DNA of 64,000 nucleotides from Phocaeicola intestinalis (GCF_014837065.1 NZ_JACSPP010000001.1:1-64000), one strand, 5' to 3'; numbered from the stretch's first letter, positions 26,007 to 35,060 are shown. Notes: generated from the letters alone by a model not told the origin. Made by a program: numbers and translations.

Positions 26007-26951
26007 TCATTTCAGCCGCTCAGTGGTCTGCTCAATGAAATAACGCGGACGTTGTTTTACTTCTTTGTATATCTTGCCCACATATTCGCCTATGATACCG
26101 CACGCCAACAGAATAGCTCCACCGATGAACCACAGCGATACCAGAAGAGAAGTCCAGCCGGGCAAGGCACTGCCTTCGGCATACGAGCAGAGTCCGTAAA
26201 AAATGGCAAGTATGGCTATCAGCATAAAAAACAATCCCAGATAAGTGATGTAACGCAACGGACGCACCGAGAAAGACGTAATGCCATCGAGTGCAAAACT
26301 AATCATTTTCTTCAACGGATACTTCGACTCTCCGGCAAAACGCTCCTTGCGGTCGTAATAAACCAATGCCGAAGGAAAGCCCAGTGATGAAACCATACCC
26401 CGCAAAAACAAATTACGCTCCGGAAACGATACCAATGCCTGTAAGGTACGCCGGCTCATCAGACGAAAATCGGCATGATTATAAACGATGTCACCTCCCA
26501 ATCCACGCATCAGCCGATAGAAAGCCAAAGCCGTATGCTTTTTGAAGAACGTATCGGTTTTCCGCTCACGGCGCACACCATATACAATATCCATACCTTT
26601 ATTATAATAGTCGACCATGGCACTGATAGCATCCACATCGTCTTGCAAGTCCGCATCTATCGAAACACATGCGTCGGCATGGGCCGACGCCCATTCCAAT
26701 CCTGCCCAAAGCGCATGTTGATGTCCCACATTGTGTGCCAGTTTCAATCCTTCTACATAAGAATTTTCTTCAGCATATCGCCGGATCAAGCTCCATGTTC
26801 CGTCTTTGCTCCCATCGTCCACATAAAGAATCATCCCATGGTCGATAGCATTCCGTTCCAGCAAACCATCGAGCACACGCGACAGTTGAAATGTGGTTTC
26901 CGGCAATACCGCTTCTTCGTTATAACAAGGAACTACGATTACAAATTTCAT
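26007..26951 (-). CDS. GtrB/DPM1-like polyprenyl-phosphate glycosyltransferase (GT2)
   Basis: 314 residues from ATG 26951, chosen over a TTG at 26978. An N-terminal GT-A domain (FVIVVPCYNEEAVLPE, LYVDDGSKDGTW, VSIDADLQDDVDAI with the metal-binding DxD-type site) is followed by two C-terminal membrane helices (about 228-250 and 263-288). This layout defines enzymes that place a sugar on undecaprenyl phosphate, such as GtrB and ArnC. It is the last gene of a three-gene operon with GtrA (4 nt upstream) and a GT39-like transferase. Together they form a complete lipid-linked sugar synthesis, translocation and transfer route. The sugar is unknown. Confidence 0.92.
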   Translation of the reverse strand: MKFVIVVPCYNEEAVLPETTFQLSRVLDGLLERNAIDHGMILYVDDGSKDGTWSLIRRYAEENSYVEGLKLAHNVGHQHALWAGLEWASAHADACVSIDADLQDDVDAISAMVDYYNKGMDIVYGVRRERKTDTFFKKHTALAFYRLMRGLGGDIVYNHADFRLMSRRTLQALVSFPERNLFLRGMVSSLGFPSALVYYDRKERFAGESKYPLKKMISFALDGITSFSVRPLRYITYLGLFFMLIAILAIFYGLCSYAEGSALPGWTSLLVSLWFIGGAILLACGIIGEYVGKIYKEVKQRPRYFIEQTTERLK

Positions 26952-26955
26952 AGCA

Positions 26956-27333
26956 CTATCTTTTATGTTTGAATACAAATCTAACCAATACGAAATTTAC
27001 CGGGATAGCAATGGCGAATACCGGCAGCGGTGCCCACACTTTCGGAACACCTACATATAAAAAGAGATTGAGCAACACGATATGAAGCAAATAGTTGACT
27101 CCATGCGCCACCCCCATGCCAAACAACTTCTTCCATGAAGGAACTGAAGCGAAAGTGAAATAGGCGGTGGCATAGAAATTGGCGACAAACGAAAGCACAT
27201 ACCCCACGGTATAGGCCACATTGACATTTATCACCTGTTGCAAAAGGTAATAAATGCCGTAATGCAGTGCCGTTGCTCCCGCTCCCACCATGCCGAAACG
27301 AAAGATTTCACCATATACCGCTTTCCGTTTCAT
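26956..27333 (-). CDS. GtrA family membrane protein (putative lipid-linked sugar flippase)
   Basis: 125 residues with four predicted membrane helices (about 10-30, 37-57, 70-90, 98-118). The segments FRFGMVGAGATALHYGIYYLL and LSFVANFYATAYFTF are typical of the GtrA family. GtrA proteins are thought to flip undecaprenyl-phosphate-linked monosaccharides across the inner membrane. The ATG overlaps the stop of the GT39-like gene by 4 nt and the GT2 gene follows 4 nt downstream, so all three are co-translated. Confidence 0.9.
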   Translation of the reverse strand: MKRKAVYGEIFRFGMVGAGATALHYGIYYLLQQVINVNVAYTVGYVLSFVANFYATAYFTFASVPSWKKLFGMGVAHGVNYLLHIVLLNLFLYVGVPKVWAPLPVFAIAIPVNFVLVRFVFKHKR

Positions 27334-29024
27334 TCCGTATTTTTCTTAAACTGATAAAGACGAAGCCTATAATCACCAATGGGAATCTCTTCCACCCGAT
27401 AATCCGGATGTTCTTCCTTGAATACAGCTATTTCGACTTCCTCCGCCACCATATATCCTTGCACAGGAGATACTGCATAAAACGGCACCACCCTGTCGCC
27501 CAAATAGAAATTTACGATGAACTGGCGCAACGGATTGCCTTTCACTTCATTCAACTGGTACGAATATACAGTGCCTTGCGGAACAATCCGCGCAATGCTT
27601 TCCGCTATCGGCTTTTGCGACTTGACATTCAATACCGGAGGCTGGAACAATCCGTCGAGCGACAAGAAAATGGTGAATACGATAAAGAACACATCATAAT
27701 GTATCATCCTCACGTCTTTTTTCCGCAAAGAGGATATGAAACATTTCACCGCTACCAGCATCGCCCCAATCAAAAACCAGGATACCACATCCAGCGGCAC
27801 CGTCTCCAGCGCATGCATGAACGCCCGGTTTTCTTCGGCGTGACGACCTGAAAAGATGGTATCGGGCACCCATCCCATACGGAGCGAAAAAAATACCAAC
27901 AAAAGCAATATGGAAACCGAAGCCATTATACTGCCGAATATCTTCATCACCACCGGACGGACACGCACCAAATACAAGATGTATTCCGCCAAGAAATAAG
28001 CGATAAACGGATAAATGGGCAACAGATACACGCTGCGTTTGCTCTTCGGAATGCAATAAAACACGAATATAATCACGATGCTAAGCAAAGAGAACAGGCG
28101 AGTGTCGTCCATCGTGCGGATGTATGCCTTCAGCCGCCCCCACCACTCTCGGGGTTTAGCCTGAACTTTCCGATACTTCAGCGCAAACAAAGAAATCAAC
28201 ACCAACAACGTATAAGGCACATATCCTGCCAATACCGTAACCACATTATAATACGCCGGATTCTCGTGTGACTCATACGACATCTTGCCCAAGAAGCGCA
28301 ACACGTTCTCTTCCAATACCAACTGTAAGAATTCTTCGCCTCCCTGGCGATAGGCCGCCACATACCAGGCGAAAGGAAGCACACACGATGCCAACGCCAC
28401 TCCAAAGAAAGAGAAAAAAATGCGCCAAAAGTTCATGCCGCGTATCCACAAAAACACCGCCATCACCAGGCAAGGAAGCACCATCCCTACCGGTCCTTTG
28501 GTCAGGAAAGCCCCGCTCAAGCAAAGGATGGCTATCCACGGAATGCCCCGCAAACGCTTCTCGCCCCATTTATAAAGCTGGTAGAGCGCAATAACCATCA
28601 AGGCAGAGAGCAACATATCCACCCGGCAATTCGTGCCCGCACGATGTACTTCGAAGTTGGTCAGCGTAAGAAGCGCCATCACAAAAGCCACTTCACGCCC
28701 GCGACGCTTGGCAAAGAAAGCATACCCTACCATCACCATTGCCATCAGCGCTATCGCCGAAGGCATACGCGACGTATATTCGGTCACTGTCCCTATCACC
28801 GCCGAACATACGGCGATGCACCAATGAAACAAAGGCGGCTTGTAAGCGATATCCACTCCATTGTTCACCGGAAGAATCCAGTTCCCTTTTTCCAGCATAG
28901 CCAAAGCTACCACCGCTTCACGCGGCTCGCCCTTGGTATGGAAATAAGATTCGCCTAAAAACAAAAATAACGAGCAAATACATATACCCGCCAATATCCA
29001 TACCACATTCCGATTTTTCTGCAT
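27330..29024 (-). CDS. GT39/ArnT-like membrane glycosyltransferase
   Basis: 564 residues from ATG 29024; the longer ORF to 29168 passes through the promoter box. It is a GT-C protein with about 11-13 membrane helices. The first periplasmic loop contains GESYFHTKGEPREAVVALAML and VDIAYKPPLFHWCI, the region that carries the acidic catalytic residue and lipid-sugar contacts in ArnT/PMT-type transferases. YIPKSKRSVYLLP-like CIPKSKRSVYLLPIYPF is also family-typical. It would transfer a sugar from undecaprenyl phosphate to an envelope acceptor such as lipid A or a protein on the periplasmic side. First gene of the operon. Confidence 0.88.
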   Translation of the reverse strand: MQKNRNVVWILAGICICSLFLFLGESYFHTKGEPREAVVALAMLEKGNWILPVNNGVDIAYKPPLFHWCIAVCSAVIGTVTEYTSRMPSAIALMAMVMVGYAFFAKRRGREVAFVMALLTLTNFEVHRAGTNCRVDMLLSALMVIALYQLYKWGEKRLRGIPWIAILCLSGAFLTKGPVGMVLPCLVMAVFLWIRGMNFWRIFFSFFGVALASCVLPFAWYVAAYRQGGEEFLQLVLEENVLRFLGKMSYESHENPAYYNVVTVLAGYVPYTLLVLISLFALKYRKVQAKPREWWGRLKAYIRTMDDTRLFSLLSIVIIFVFYCIPKSKRSVYLLPIYPFIAYFLAEYILYLVRVRPVVMKIFGSIMASVSILLLLVFFSLRMGWVPDTIFSGRHAEENRAFMHALETVPLDVVSWFLIGAMLVAVKCFISSLRKKDVRMIHYDVFFIVFTIFLSLDGLFQPPVLNVKSQKPIAESIARIVPQGTVYSYQLNEVKGNPLRQFIVNFYLGDRVVPFYAVSPVQGYMVAEEVEIAVFKEEHPDYRVEEIPIGDYRLRLYQFKKNTE

Positions 29025-29051
29025 AAATACACCTTTATCTGTTTTTGCAGA

Positions 29052-29059
29052 CAAAGATA
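29052..29059 (-). promoter_or_regulatory. -7 promoter box for the GT39-GtrA-GT2 operon
   Basis: TATCTTTG on the minus strand, 28 nt upstream of ATG 29024. Confidence 0.65.
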
Positions 29060-29146
29060 TAAAGTTTTTTTCGAACCCGTTACCAAAGTATACCAATCTC
29101 TTTAAGAATATTGGTAGGATATGATTATAAAATGGTAAGATTTTAT

Positions 29147-29154
29147 TATCTTTG
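29147..29154 (+). promoter_or_regulatory. -7 promoter box for GT2 gene at 29186
   Basis: TATCTTTG, 32 nt upstream of ATG 29186; divergent from the GT39 operon promoter. Confidence 0.65.
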
Positions 29155-29185
29155 TCGAAATAACACAACCTACTAACAACTTATT

Positions 29186-30112
29186 ATGAGAATTAATTGC
29201 GTCGTAGTTACTTACAACCGTGTAGCGTTATTAAAAGAGAACCTCTCTGCGCTTAAATCACAAACATATCCGATACATCAGATATTCATCATCAACAACC
29301 ATTCAACCGATGGGACTGAAGCATATCTTTCCACCTTCAACAATGACCCTCAGATGAAAATCTATCATTTGGATAAGAACATAGGAGGGTCTGGCGGCTT
29401 TTCATACGGCATAAAGCAAGCCGTACTGAACGGATGCGATTATGTCTGGATAATGGACGATGATACCATTCCGGAGGAAGACGCCCTCGAACAACTGATA
29501 AAGGCGACTGCTCTTGATACACACATCGGGTTTGTCAGCAGTAAAGTGGTATGGACAGACGGAGAGATACACAAGATGAACAAGTGCGGAATCAGGCAAC
29601 CCATCCAAAAGAAGACGTTGACGGACAATCCGTCCGTTTATGGACTTGCCTGCAATAATGCCACCTTCGTATCAACTTTAATTAAAGCTGAAGCAGTTTA
29701 TAAGGTCGGACTTCCCTATAAAGAATTCTTCATTTGGCATGACGATATAGAATATACCGAACGAATTGTACACCAAGGATATACCGCCTATTACATTGAG
29801 CAAAGCGTCGTGACACACAAAACCAATAGCAACTATGCCCCCCGTGTGTACGAGGCGGACCCGAAAGATTTATGGAAATTTTATTACCAGGCTCGCAACA
29901 CGACCTTTCTCACCCGTTTAAGAAAGCCCAATGTCTTCATCTTCTATTTTTCCATATTAAATAAATACCGCAATTATATGCGCCGTATCAAACGGATGGA
30001 AGATAAAGAAAGCCAGAAACTGCTTCGGAAAGAAATCAGACGTGGATGTATAGACGGCTTGAAGTTCCGTCCTCAAATCGAATATATCTCCCCCAATGCC
30101 CTCCGGATGTAA
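29186..30112 (+). CDS. Family 2 glycosyltransferase (rhamnosyl/galactofuranosyl type)
   Basis: 308 residues, cytoplasmic GT-A fold. Seen: INCVVVTYNRVALLKENL, IINNHSTDGTEAYL, KNIGGSGGFSYGIKQA and YVWIMDDDTIPEEDAL with the DDD metal site. The KNIGGSGGF loop and the later FIWHDDIEYTERI segment are typical of the GT2 branch that includes galactofuranosyl- and rhamnosyltransferases. It likely adds a sugar to the core or O-chain on the cytoplasmic face. The 3' end overlaps the convergent galactofuranosyltransferase-like gene by 40 bp. Confidence 0.88.
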   Translation: MRINCVVVTYNRVALLKENLSALKSQTYPIHQIFIINNHSTDGTEAYLSTFNNDPQMKIYHLDKNIGGSGGFSYGIKQAVLNGCDYVWIMDDDTIPEEDALEQLIKATALDTHIGFVSSKVVWTDGEIHKMNKCGIRQPIQKKTLTDNPSVYGLACNNATFVSTLIKAEAVYKVGLPYKEFFIWHDDIEYTERIVHQGYTAYYIEQSVVTHKTNSNYAPRVYEADPKDLWKFYYQARNTTFLTRLRKPNVFIFYFSILNKYRNYMRRIKRMEDKESQKLLRKEIRRGCIDGLKFRPQIEYISPNALRM

Positions 30113-31095
30113 TATCCGGTACGCAGACGCTCACTCACTTGCTTTACATTCCGCTTCATGGCGGTGTATTGTTCGGGAGTGAGCGCATCCAAAACCTTGT
30201 CCAAGTCCGCCAACGAAGCGACACAGATGCCGATTCCGTTTGCACGGACAAAATCCGCCAAAGCAGCCTGTTCCCAAATGATGACGGGAAGTTCGCAACG
30301 GATATACAACGAAGTCTTATGCGGATTGTTGTATTTCAGGTACTCGCCGAAATCTCCCGTACAAGCATCCACCGAAAAACCGTCCCACACCAATCCGAAA
30401 TCACCTTGTGCCGTAGCTATCAAGTCATCCGAACGGACAAAGCCTTTGCACGTAAAACGGTCCTTCCCTTTCGCCTTATCCAGCTCGAAACCATTTCCGT
30501 ACAGGTTGAAACGGAACGAATGCGCATACACCCCCACTTCATACAGAAACGTATTTTTCCGCGGGTTCAACGCTCCGGCATAAAGCACTTCGTAAGGCTT
30601 GCCCGGCTTCCCATGAGGAGAGGCTTCCGTATCCGACAAGTAATCGAATATGCCAAGCACACCTATCGGACGCCTGCAGCCGTTTTCCTCCAGCCAGCGT
30701 TTCATCTTTTCATTGTGCGCGATGATGTAATCGGCATTGTCCAAGCGACGTATCTCTTGCTCCACGGTCAGCTTCTTGCGCCGGAAACTTCCCAAATCGT
30801 GTATCACCACAACGACTTTCGCCCCTCGCAGATGTGCCATACGGCAAACAAAGGTGAAATATTTCTTTAGCGGATATTGCAATACCAGACGGTCGCCTTT
30901 TCGCAAACAGAACGGTGCCTTCAATACGCCTGCCAGCGTAACCAGGAAAGCCAATACCGTATGGGTATAACGTGTTTGGGGCAAGCCGATGTTCACAAAT
31001 CCGTCTTCCTCCATAATCCGCTCAATATCGGTCTTCGCCTTGTTCCCGGCTCCATCCACTCCTTTATAGTTACGCGACAAATAACAGTTTCTCAT
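30073..31095 (-). CDS. Galactofuranosyltransferase-like glycosyltransferase
   Basis: 340 residues from ATG 31095; the in-frame extension to 31206 runs through the promoter. A GT-B-like two-lobed protein: N-terminal lobe with LVLQYPLKKYFTFVCRM and KVVVVIHDLGSFRRKK, C-terminal lobe with YEVLYAGALNPRKNTFLYE, FGLVWDGFSVDACTG and YNNPHKTSLYIRCELPVI. This set resembles beta-1,6-galactofuranosyltransferases of the WbbI type found in Bacteroidetes. It has its own promoter and converges with the GT2 gene at 29186. Family assignment is moderately secure; donor sugar inferred. Confidence 0.8.
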   Translation of the reverse strand: MRNCYLSRNYKGVDGAGNKAKTDIERIMEEDGFVNIGLPQTRYTHTVLAFLVTLAGVLKAPFCLRKGDRLVLQYPLKKYFTFVCRMAHLRGAKVVVVIHDLGSFRRKKLTVEQEIRRLDNADYIIAHNEKMKRWLEENGCRRPIGVLGIFDYLSDTEASPHGKPGKPYEVLYAGALNPRKNTFLYEVGVYAHSFRFNLYGNGFELDKAKGKDRFTCKGFVRSDDLIATAQGDFGLVWDGFSVDACTGDFGEYLKYNNPHKTSLYIRCELPVIIWEQAALADFVRANGIGICVASLADLDKVLDALTPEQYTAMKRNVKQVSERLRTGYYIRRALGEIYSI

Positions 31096-31128
31096 ACCTT
31101 TATCTCTTATCTTCCTGCAATGTTTGTA

Positions 31129-31136
31129 CAAAAGTA
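31129..31136 (-). promoter_or_regulatory. -7 promoter box for the galactofuranosyltransferase-like gene
   Basis: TACTTTTG on the minus strand, 34 nt upstream of ATG 31095. Confidence 0.55.
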
Positions 31137-31501
31137 AATGAAAAGGCAATATTTTGCAAATGAAAAGCTGATAAACATCCGCTCCGCCAGGAAGTATAAC
31201 TGCCATACCGACACGATTACTAATCGTACAGCGTAACGATTACTAATCGTACAGCATGACGATTACTAATCGTGTCGGCGATGTCTTTTCCTGATTGTCT
31301 TTTCCTGATTTTACTAGACACTTTTTCTTTTGATAAACAAATTCAGTAGACACTATCCTGAAAGCTGTGCTTTCTTAGTTGCCAGACACTCCGGACACTA
31401 TTCGTGCTAACGACAGCCTGTTCCAGACATAAAAACAAATACCGGTAACACAAATTCGGCCGTCTGCCGACAAAAAAATAGGGAGACACAAAAATATTTG
31501 C
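31137..31501. other. Gene-free stretch upstream of the GT4 gene
   Basis: About 365 bp between divergent promoters. It holds the three-unit 23-bp palindromic array (31213-31273), a two-copy direct repeat GTCTTTTCCTGATT at about 31283-31311, and several AGACACT words (31315-31400). No ORF or RNA gene is supported. Confidence 0.55.
31213..31273. repeat. Array B: three palindromic units at 23-bp period
   Basis: ACGATTACTAATCGT occurs identically at 31213, 31236 and 31259, separated by 8-bp spacers (ACAGCGTA, ACAGCATG). Outer flanks CCGAC and GTCGG are inverted, so the whole array is itself a palindrome. Confidence 0.9.
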
Positions 31502-31509
31502 TATTTTTG
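31502..31509 (+). promoter_or_regulatory. -7 promoter box for the GT4-led operon
   Basis: TATTTTTG, ending 5 nt before an ATG at 31515 and 26 nt before ATG 31536; the spacing favours the second start. Confidence 0.55.
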
Positions 31510-31535
31510 CACCGATGACCAACAACAAACACGCC

Positions 31536-32678
31536 ATGCGCATAGGATTCGATGCCAAAAGAGCCATACAGAACTTTACGGGATTGGGAAACTACAGCCG
31601 TTGCCTGATAGAAGCCTTATGCCGCTACTATCCGGGAAACGAATACCTGCTGTTTGCACCCGCATACCGGGCAAGCCGACAGCTCGACACGATGCTTTCA
31701 CGCTGCCCTTCGCTTGAATTCCGTTATCCGGAGGGAATGTGGAAACACGTCAGACCGCTTTGGCGGACTTTCGGCATTACGCACCGATTGACCGATGAAC
31801 AAATCGACATTTACCACGGACTCAGCAACGAACTGCCGCTCAACATCCGGAAACAGAAGAGAGCAAAAAGCGTCATCACTGTGCACGACTTGATTTTCAT
31901 ACGCTATCCCCATTATTACCAACCTGCCGACCGCCGGCTGTATACATACAAATACGGGGCATCGTGCCGAAACGCCGATGCCATCGTGGCCATCAGCGAA
32001 TGTACCAAACGCGACATCGTGAATTATTTTCATATCGACCCCGCCAAGATACATACCATTTACCAGGGATGTGACCCATCCTTCGCCCTGCCCGCCAGCG
32101 AAGCGGCAAAGCAAGAGGTGAAAGAGCGATATCAATTGCCGGAACGCTATGTGCTCAATGTAGGAAGCATAGAGGAACGAAAGAATGCACTGCTTACCGT
32201 AGAAGCGATGCTCCGCGTGCCCGAATCCGTCCATCTGGTCATTGTCGGGAAACGCACGCCTTACACCGAGAAAGTGGAACACTTCATCGAAGAAAACCGG
32301 CTGCAGGGCAGGGTACATCTGCTTCACAATGTCGCTTTCCGGCATCTGCCGGCACTCTACCAACAAGCGGAAGTGTTTGTTTACCCGTCCCGTTTCGAAG
32401 GATTCGGCATTCCCGTCTTGGAAGCGCTCCACTCCCAGGTTCCCGTCATAGCGGCCACCGGCTCCTGTTTAGAAGAAGCGGGAGGGCCTGATTCCGTTTA
32501 CATCCATCCGGATGATGTATCCGGCATGGCATCTGTCTTGAACCGCCTGCTGGACAATCCCGATGAAAGGCGCTACAGAGCCGAGCAAGGCAAACGCTTC
32601 GCCGCACGTTTTTCCGAGAAACAACAAGCGGAGCAATTAATCAACTTATATCAATCACTGTTAGCAGCGCAGCCATGA
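31536..32678 (+). CDS. Family 4 glycosyltransferase
   Basis: 380 residues from ATG 31536 (MRIGFDAKRA, the family's usual start); ATG 31515 is too close to the promoter box. GT-B fold: N-lobe with FTGLGNYSRCLIEAL and SVITVHDLIFIRYPHYY; C-lobe with YVLNVGSIEERKNALLTVEA, VFVYPSRFEGFGIPVLEAL (the E-x7-E motif of GT4) and VPVIAATGSCLEEAGG. It is a retaining transferase acting on cytoplasmic lipid-linked glycans, likely core or O-antigen. First gene of a four-gene plus-strand operon (GT4, LPS kinase, GT32, GT2); the next gene overlaps by 4 nt. Confidence 0.92.
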   Translation: MRIGFDAKRAIQNFTGLGNYSRCLIEALCRYYPGNEYLLFAPAYRASRQLDTMLSRCPSLEFRYPEGMWKHVRPLWRTFGITHRLTDEQIDIYHGLSNELPLNIRKQKRAKSVITVHDLIFIRYPHYYQPADRRLYTYKYGASCRNADAIVAISECTKRDIVNYFHIDPAKIHTIYQGCDPSFALPASEAAKQEVKERYQLPERYVLNVGSIEERKNALLTVEAMLRVPESVHLVIVGKRTPYTEKVEHFIEENRLQGRVHLLHNVAFRHLPALYQQAEVFVYPSRFEGFGIPVLEALHSQVPVIAATGSCLEEAGGPDSVYIHPDDVSGMASVLNRLLDNPDERRYRAEQGKRFAARFSEKQQAEQLINLYQSLLAAQP

Positions 32679-33427
32679 AAATCATCATAGCACCTGAATT
32701 CCGCCCATTACGGAGGGACATCGAAGACATATCCCGTTTGTTCGGCTCTCCGGAAGGGAAGACCGTCTACGAAGGAAGAAACTCCATCCGGAATTTCATC
32801 TTGCAAGGAACGCCCGTCACCATCAAACGGTTCAAGCGGGTAAACTTTGCCCAACAAATCGCTTATACATTCTTCAAGAGCACCAAGGCGGAACGCGCGT
32901 ACCGCTATGCCAGCCTGTTCAGACAAAGAGGCATCAACACACCACGGGAGATTGCCTACGTGGAAGTTTACGAACACGGCCTGTTCACCACCGGATATTT
33001 CCTTTCGGACACCTGTCCCGACCCTCCCGCATTTCCCGCATTGGTATTGGAACCAGACTTTGATAGCGCATTAGCGTCCGACTTGGCGCGCTTCGTCGCG
33101 AAGATGCATAGCAAAGGCATCGTACACGGCGACCTGAACTTAGGCAATTTCCTGTTCCGCAAGAATCCGGAAGACGGGCATTTTTCATTTACCGTAATCG
33201 ACATCAACCGCTCGACATTCTACAACGGGTATCCCGACCAGACAACCTGCCTGAAAAACCTGAGCACTCTTACCCACCGCAGAGACCTATTCCAGCTAAT
33301 GATTTCTGAATACGCACGGGAAAGGAAATGGGACGAAGAAGAAACGTTGCGCGGCGCGACCGTATGGCTGGAAAAACTGGAAGCCAGACACGAACGCAAG
33401 CAACAAATCAAGAAACTTTTTAAATGA
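32675..33427 (+). CDS. Lipopolysaccharide kinase-like protein (Kdo/WaaP family)
   Basis: 250 residues, protein-kinase-like fold. An N-terminal lobe with TIKRFKRVNFAQQIAYTFFKSTKAERAY supplies the nucleotide-binding lysine. The catalytic loop is GIVHGDLNLGNFLF (His151, Asp153, Asn158), and FTVIDINRSTF carries the metal-binding Asp. The family phosphorylates Kdo or heptose of the LPS core. It overlaps the GT4 gene by 4 nt and precedes a GT32 gene, which supports a role in core modification. Which sugar is phosphorylated cannot be told. Confidence 0.88.
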   Translation: MKIIIAPEFRPLRRDIEDISRLFGSPEGKTVYEGRNSIRNFILQGTPVTIKRFKRVNFAQQIAYTFFKSTKAERAYRYASLFRQRGINTPREIAYVEVYEHGLFTTGYFLSDTCPDPPAFPALVLEPDFDSALASDLARFVAKMHSKGIVHGDLNLGNFLFRKNPEDGHFSFTVIDINRSTFYNGYPDQTTCLKNLSTLTHRRDLFQLMISEYARERKWDEEETLRGATVWLEKLEARHERKQQIKKLFK

Positions 33428-33434
33428 CAAGCCT

Positions 33435-34172
33435 ATGATACCTAAAGTCATTCACTTTTGCTGGTTGAGCGGAGACCCTTACCCAGCCCCCATCAAAAAA
33501 TGCATGAAAACCTGGAAAAAGGTGATGCCAGACTATCTATGCAAACTATGGAGCCTGGAGAATTTCGACCTCGCTTCCGCCCCGCAATTCGTGCAAGACG
33601 CGGTAAAAGCACGCAAATGGGCGTTCGCCGCTGACTATATCCGTATGTACGCCCTTTATACAGAAGGGGGATTCTATTTAGACTCGGACGTAAAGATACT
33701 GAAACGTTTTGACGATTTCCTGACATACGATTTTGTATCAAGCATGGAACATCATCCTACCCAATTAGAAAAGACCGGCTCCATCCATGCCATCGCTTCC
33801 GATGGCAGCCGGGTAGGCGAAGGATATATATCCGGCATGCAGATACAAGCCGCCGTCATGGGAGCGCAACCCGGATGCCCGTTCGTAAAAGAAGTGCTCG
33901 ACTGGTATCAATCGAAAGCATTCTCGAAAGAACTGCCCGCCGATATGTTTTCTCCGCTCATCTACGCTAGAATTGCCGAGAAATACGGATTCCGTTACAT
34001 CGACGCCGACCAAGACTTAACGGGAAACATGAAAATATTCCGTTCGGAAATATTTGCGGGAAACAAGCATGAGGTCACTCCCGCCTCGTATGCCATCCAC
34101 TATTGTGTACACAGCTGGAAACCGTCCGCCACGGAAAAGTTATGGAAAGCACTCAAGAAGCTCATCGGGTAA
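33435..34172 (+). CDS. Family 32 glycosyltransferase (capsule/LPS type)
   Basis: 245 residues. The start IPKVIHFCWLSGDPYPAPIKKCM is typical of GT32, and the metal-binding DxD is GGFYLDSDVKIL (Asp83, Asp85), preceded by AADYIRMYALYTEGG. GT32 members are retaining alpha-glycosyltransferases, often alpha-mannosyl or alpha-galactosyl. It follows the LPS kinase by 7 nt in the same operon. The substrate is inferred to be core oligosaccharide from context. Confidence 0.9.
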   Translation: MIPKVIHFCWLSGDPYPAPIKKCMKTWKKVMPDYLCKLWSLENFDLASAPQFVQDAVKARKWAFAADYIRMYALYTEGGFYLDSDVKILKRFDDFLTYDFVSSMEHHPTQLEKTGSIHAIASDGSRVGEGYISGMQIQAAVMGAQPGCPFVKEVLDWYQSKAFSKELPADMFSPLIYARIAEKYGFRYIDADQDLTGNMKIFRSEIFAGNKHEVTPASYAIHYCVHSWKPSATEKLWKALKKLIG

Positions 34173-34196
34173 CCCCTACAAAACGCATTCGGAGAT

Positions 34197-34937
34197 ATGG
34201 AACACAAATGTACATTCAGCATCGTGACGGTATCCTACAATTGTGCAGGCACCATCGGGAAAACCATTGAAAGCGTCATGCGGCAAGATTATGCCGGCAA
34301 AGAATACATCCTCATCGACGGAGGTTCCACCGATGGGACAGCTGAACTGGTCAAAACTCACAGAAACGACTTTTCCTACTGGTGCTCGGAACCGGACGGA
34401 GGTATCTATCAGGGCATGAACAAAGGAATCGCGCAAGCGCAAGGCGAATGGATTATCTTCATGAACGCCGGAGACACTTTCGCCAGCACACACGTGTTAA
34501 GCGACATAGCTTCTTATATAAATAAAGGAGAGTATGACATTGTTTACGGAGACATCTTGACCGGAAAAAACGGCACACCCAAACTGAAACCAGCCTCCGA
34601 ACCTTGCAATAAACAACGGATGTACTTCTGCCACCAAGCGGCTTTCGCGCGAACCGCCCTACTGAAACAAATGCCATTCGACACCCGTTTCAATATGTCG
34701 GCGGATTTTCATTTTTTCAAACGCTGCTACTTGTCGGGCTACCGCTTCCGCCACGTACCCGTCACCGTAGCGGTTTACGATTCACACGGAGTGTCGAACA
34801 GGCAACGCATCAAAGGATTGCGCGACAACATCCGCGTCATCAGGGAACTCGACAAAGGATGGGATAAAATCAAATTCCTCCTGAAGCTGTATTATGTAAT
34901 CGGCTGGATTAAGCTGACCAAGCCGATGAGCCACTAA
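34197..34937 (+). CDS. Family 2 glycosyltransferase
   Basis: 246 residues. GT-A motifs: FSIVTVSYNCAGTIGKTIES, YILIDGGSTDGTAELV, CSEPDGGIYQGMNKGI and WIIFMNAGDTFAS; the NAGD motif takes the place of DxD, as in the WcaA/WbbS-like branch. Last gene of the GT4-led operon, 24 nt after GT32. The gene at 44868-45617 is a clear paralogue with the same motif order (EPDRGLYDAMNKGI, FLNAGDEL). Confidence 0.9.
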   Translation: MEHKCTFSIVTVSYNCAGTIGKTIESVMRQDYAGKEYILIDGGSTDGTAELVKTHRNDFSYWCSEPDGGIYQGMNKGIAQAQGEWIIFMNAGDTFASTHVLSDIASYINKGEYDIVYGDILTGKNGTPKLKPASEPCNKQRMYFCHQAAFARTALLKQMPFDTRFNMSADFHFFKRCYLSGYRFRHVPVTVAVYDSHGVSNRQRIKGLRDNIRVIRELDKGWDKIKFLLKLYYVIGWIKLTKPMSH

Positions 34938-34956
34938 AAAAAATGCCGGTTCATTT

Positions 34957-35051
34957 TAGAAGCTGTCTTGAATTTCTCCAAAAAGTTTTTCTTGGCTTGA
35001 TGTATCCGTTTTCGTGTGTGCTTTGGGCGATAAATTCAAAACAGCTTCTTA
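34957..35051. repeat. 95-bp inverted-repeat element between convergent genes
   Basis: TAGAAGCTGTCTTGAATTTC (34957-34976) is inversely repeated as AAATTCAAAACAGCTTCTTA (35032-35051). The inside has no ORF. The core word TTAGAAGCTGT recurs once near 49575, after luxS. MITE-like or terminator-like. Confidence 0.6.
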
Positions 35052-35060
35052 GGCACACGC

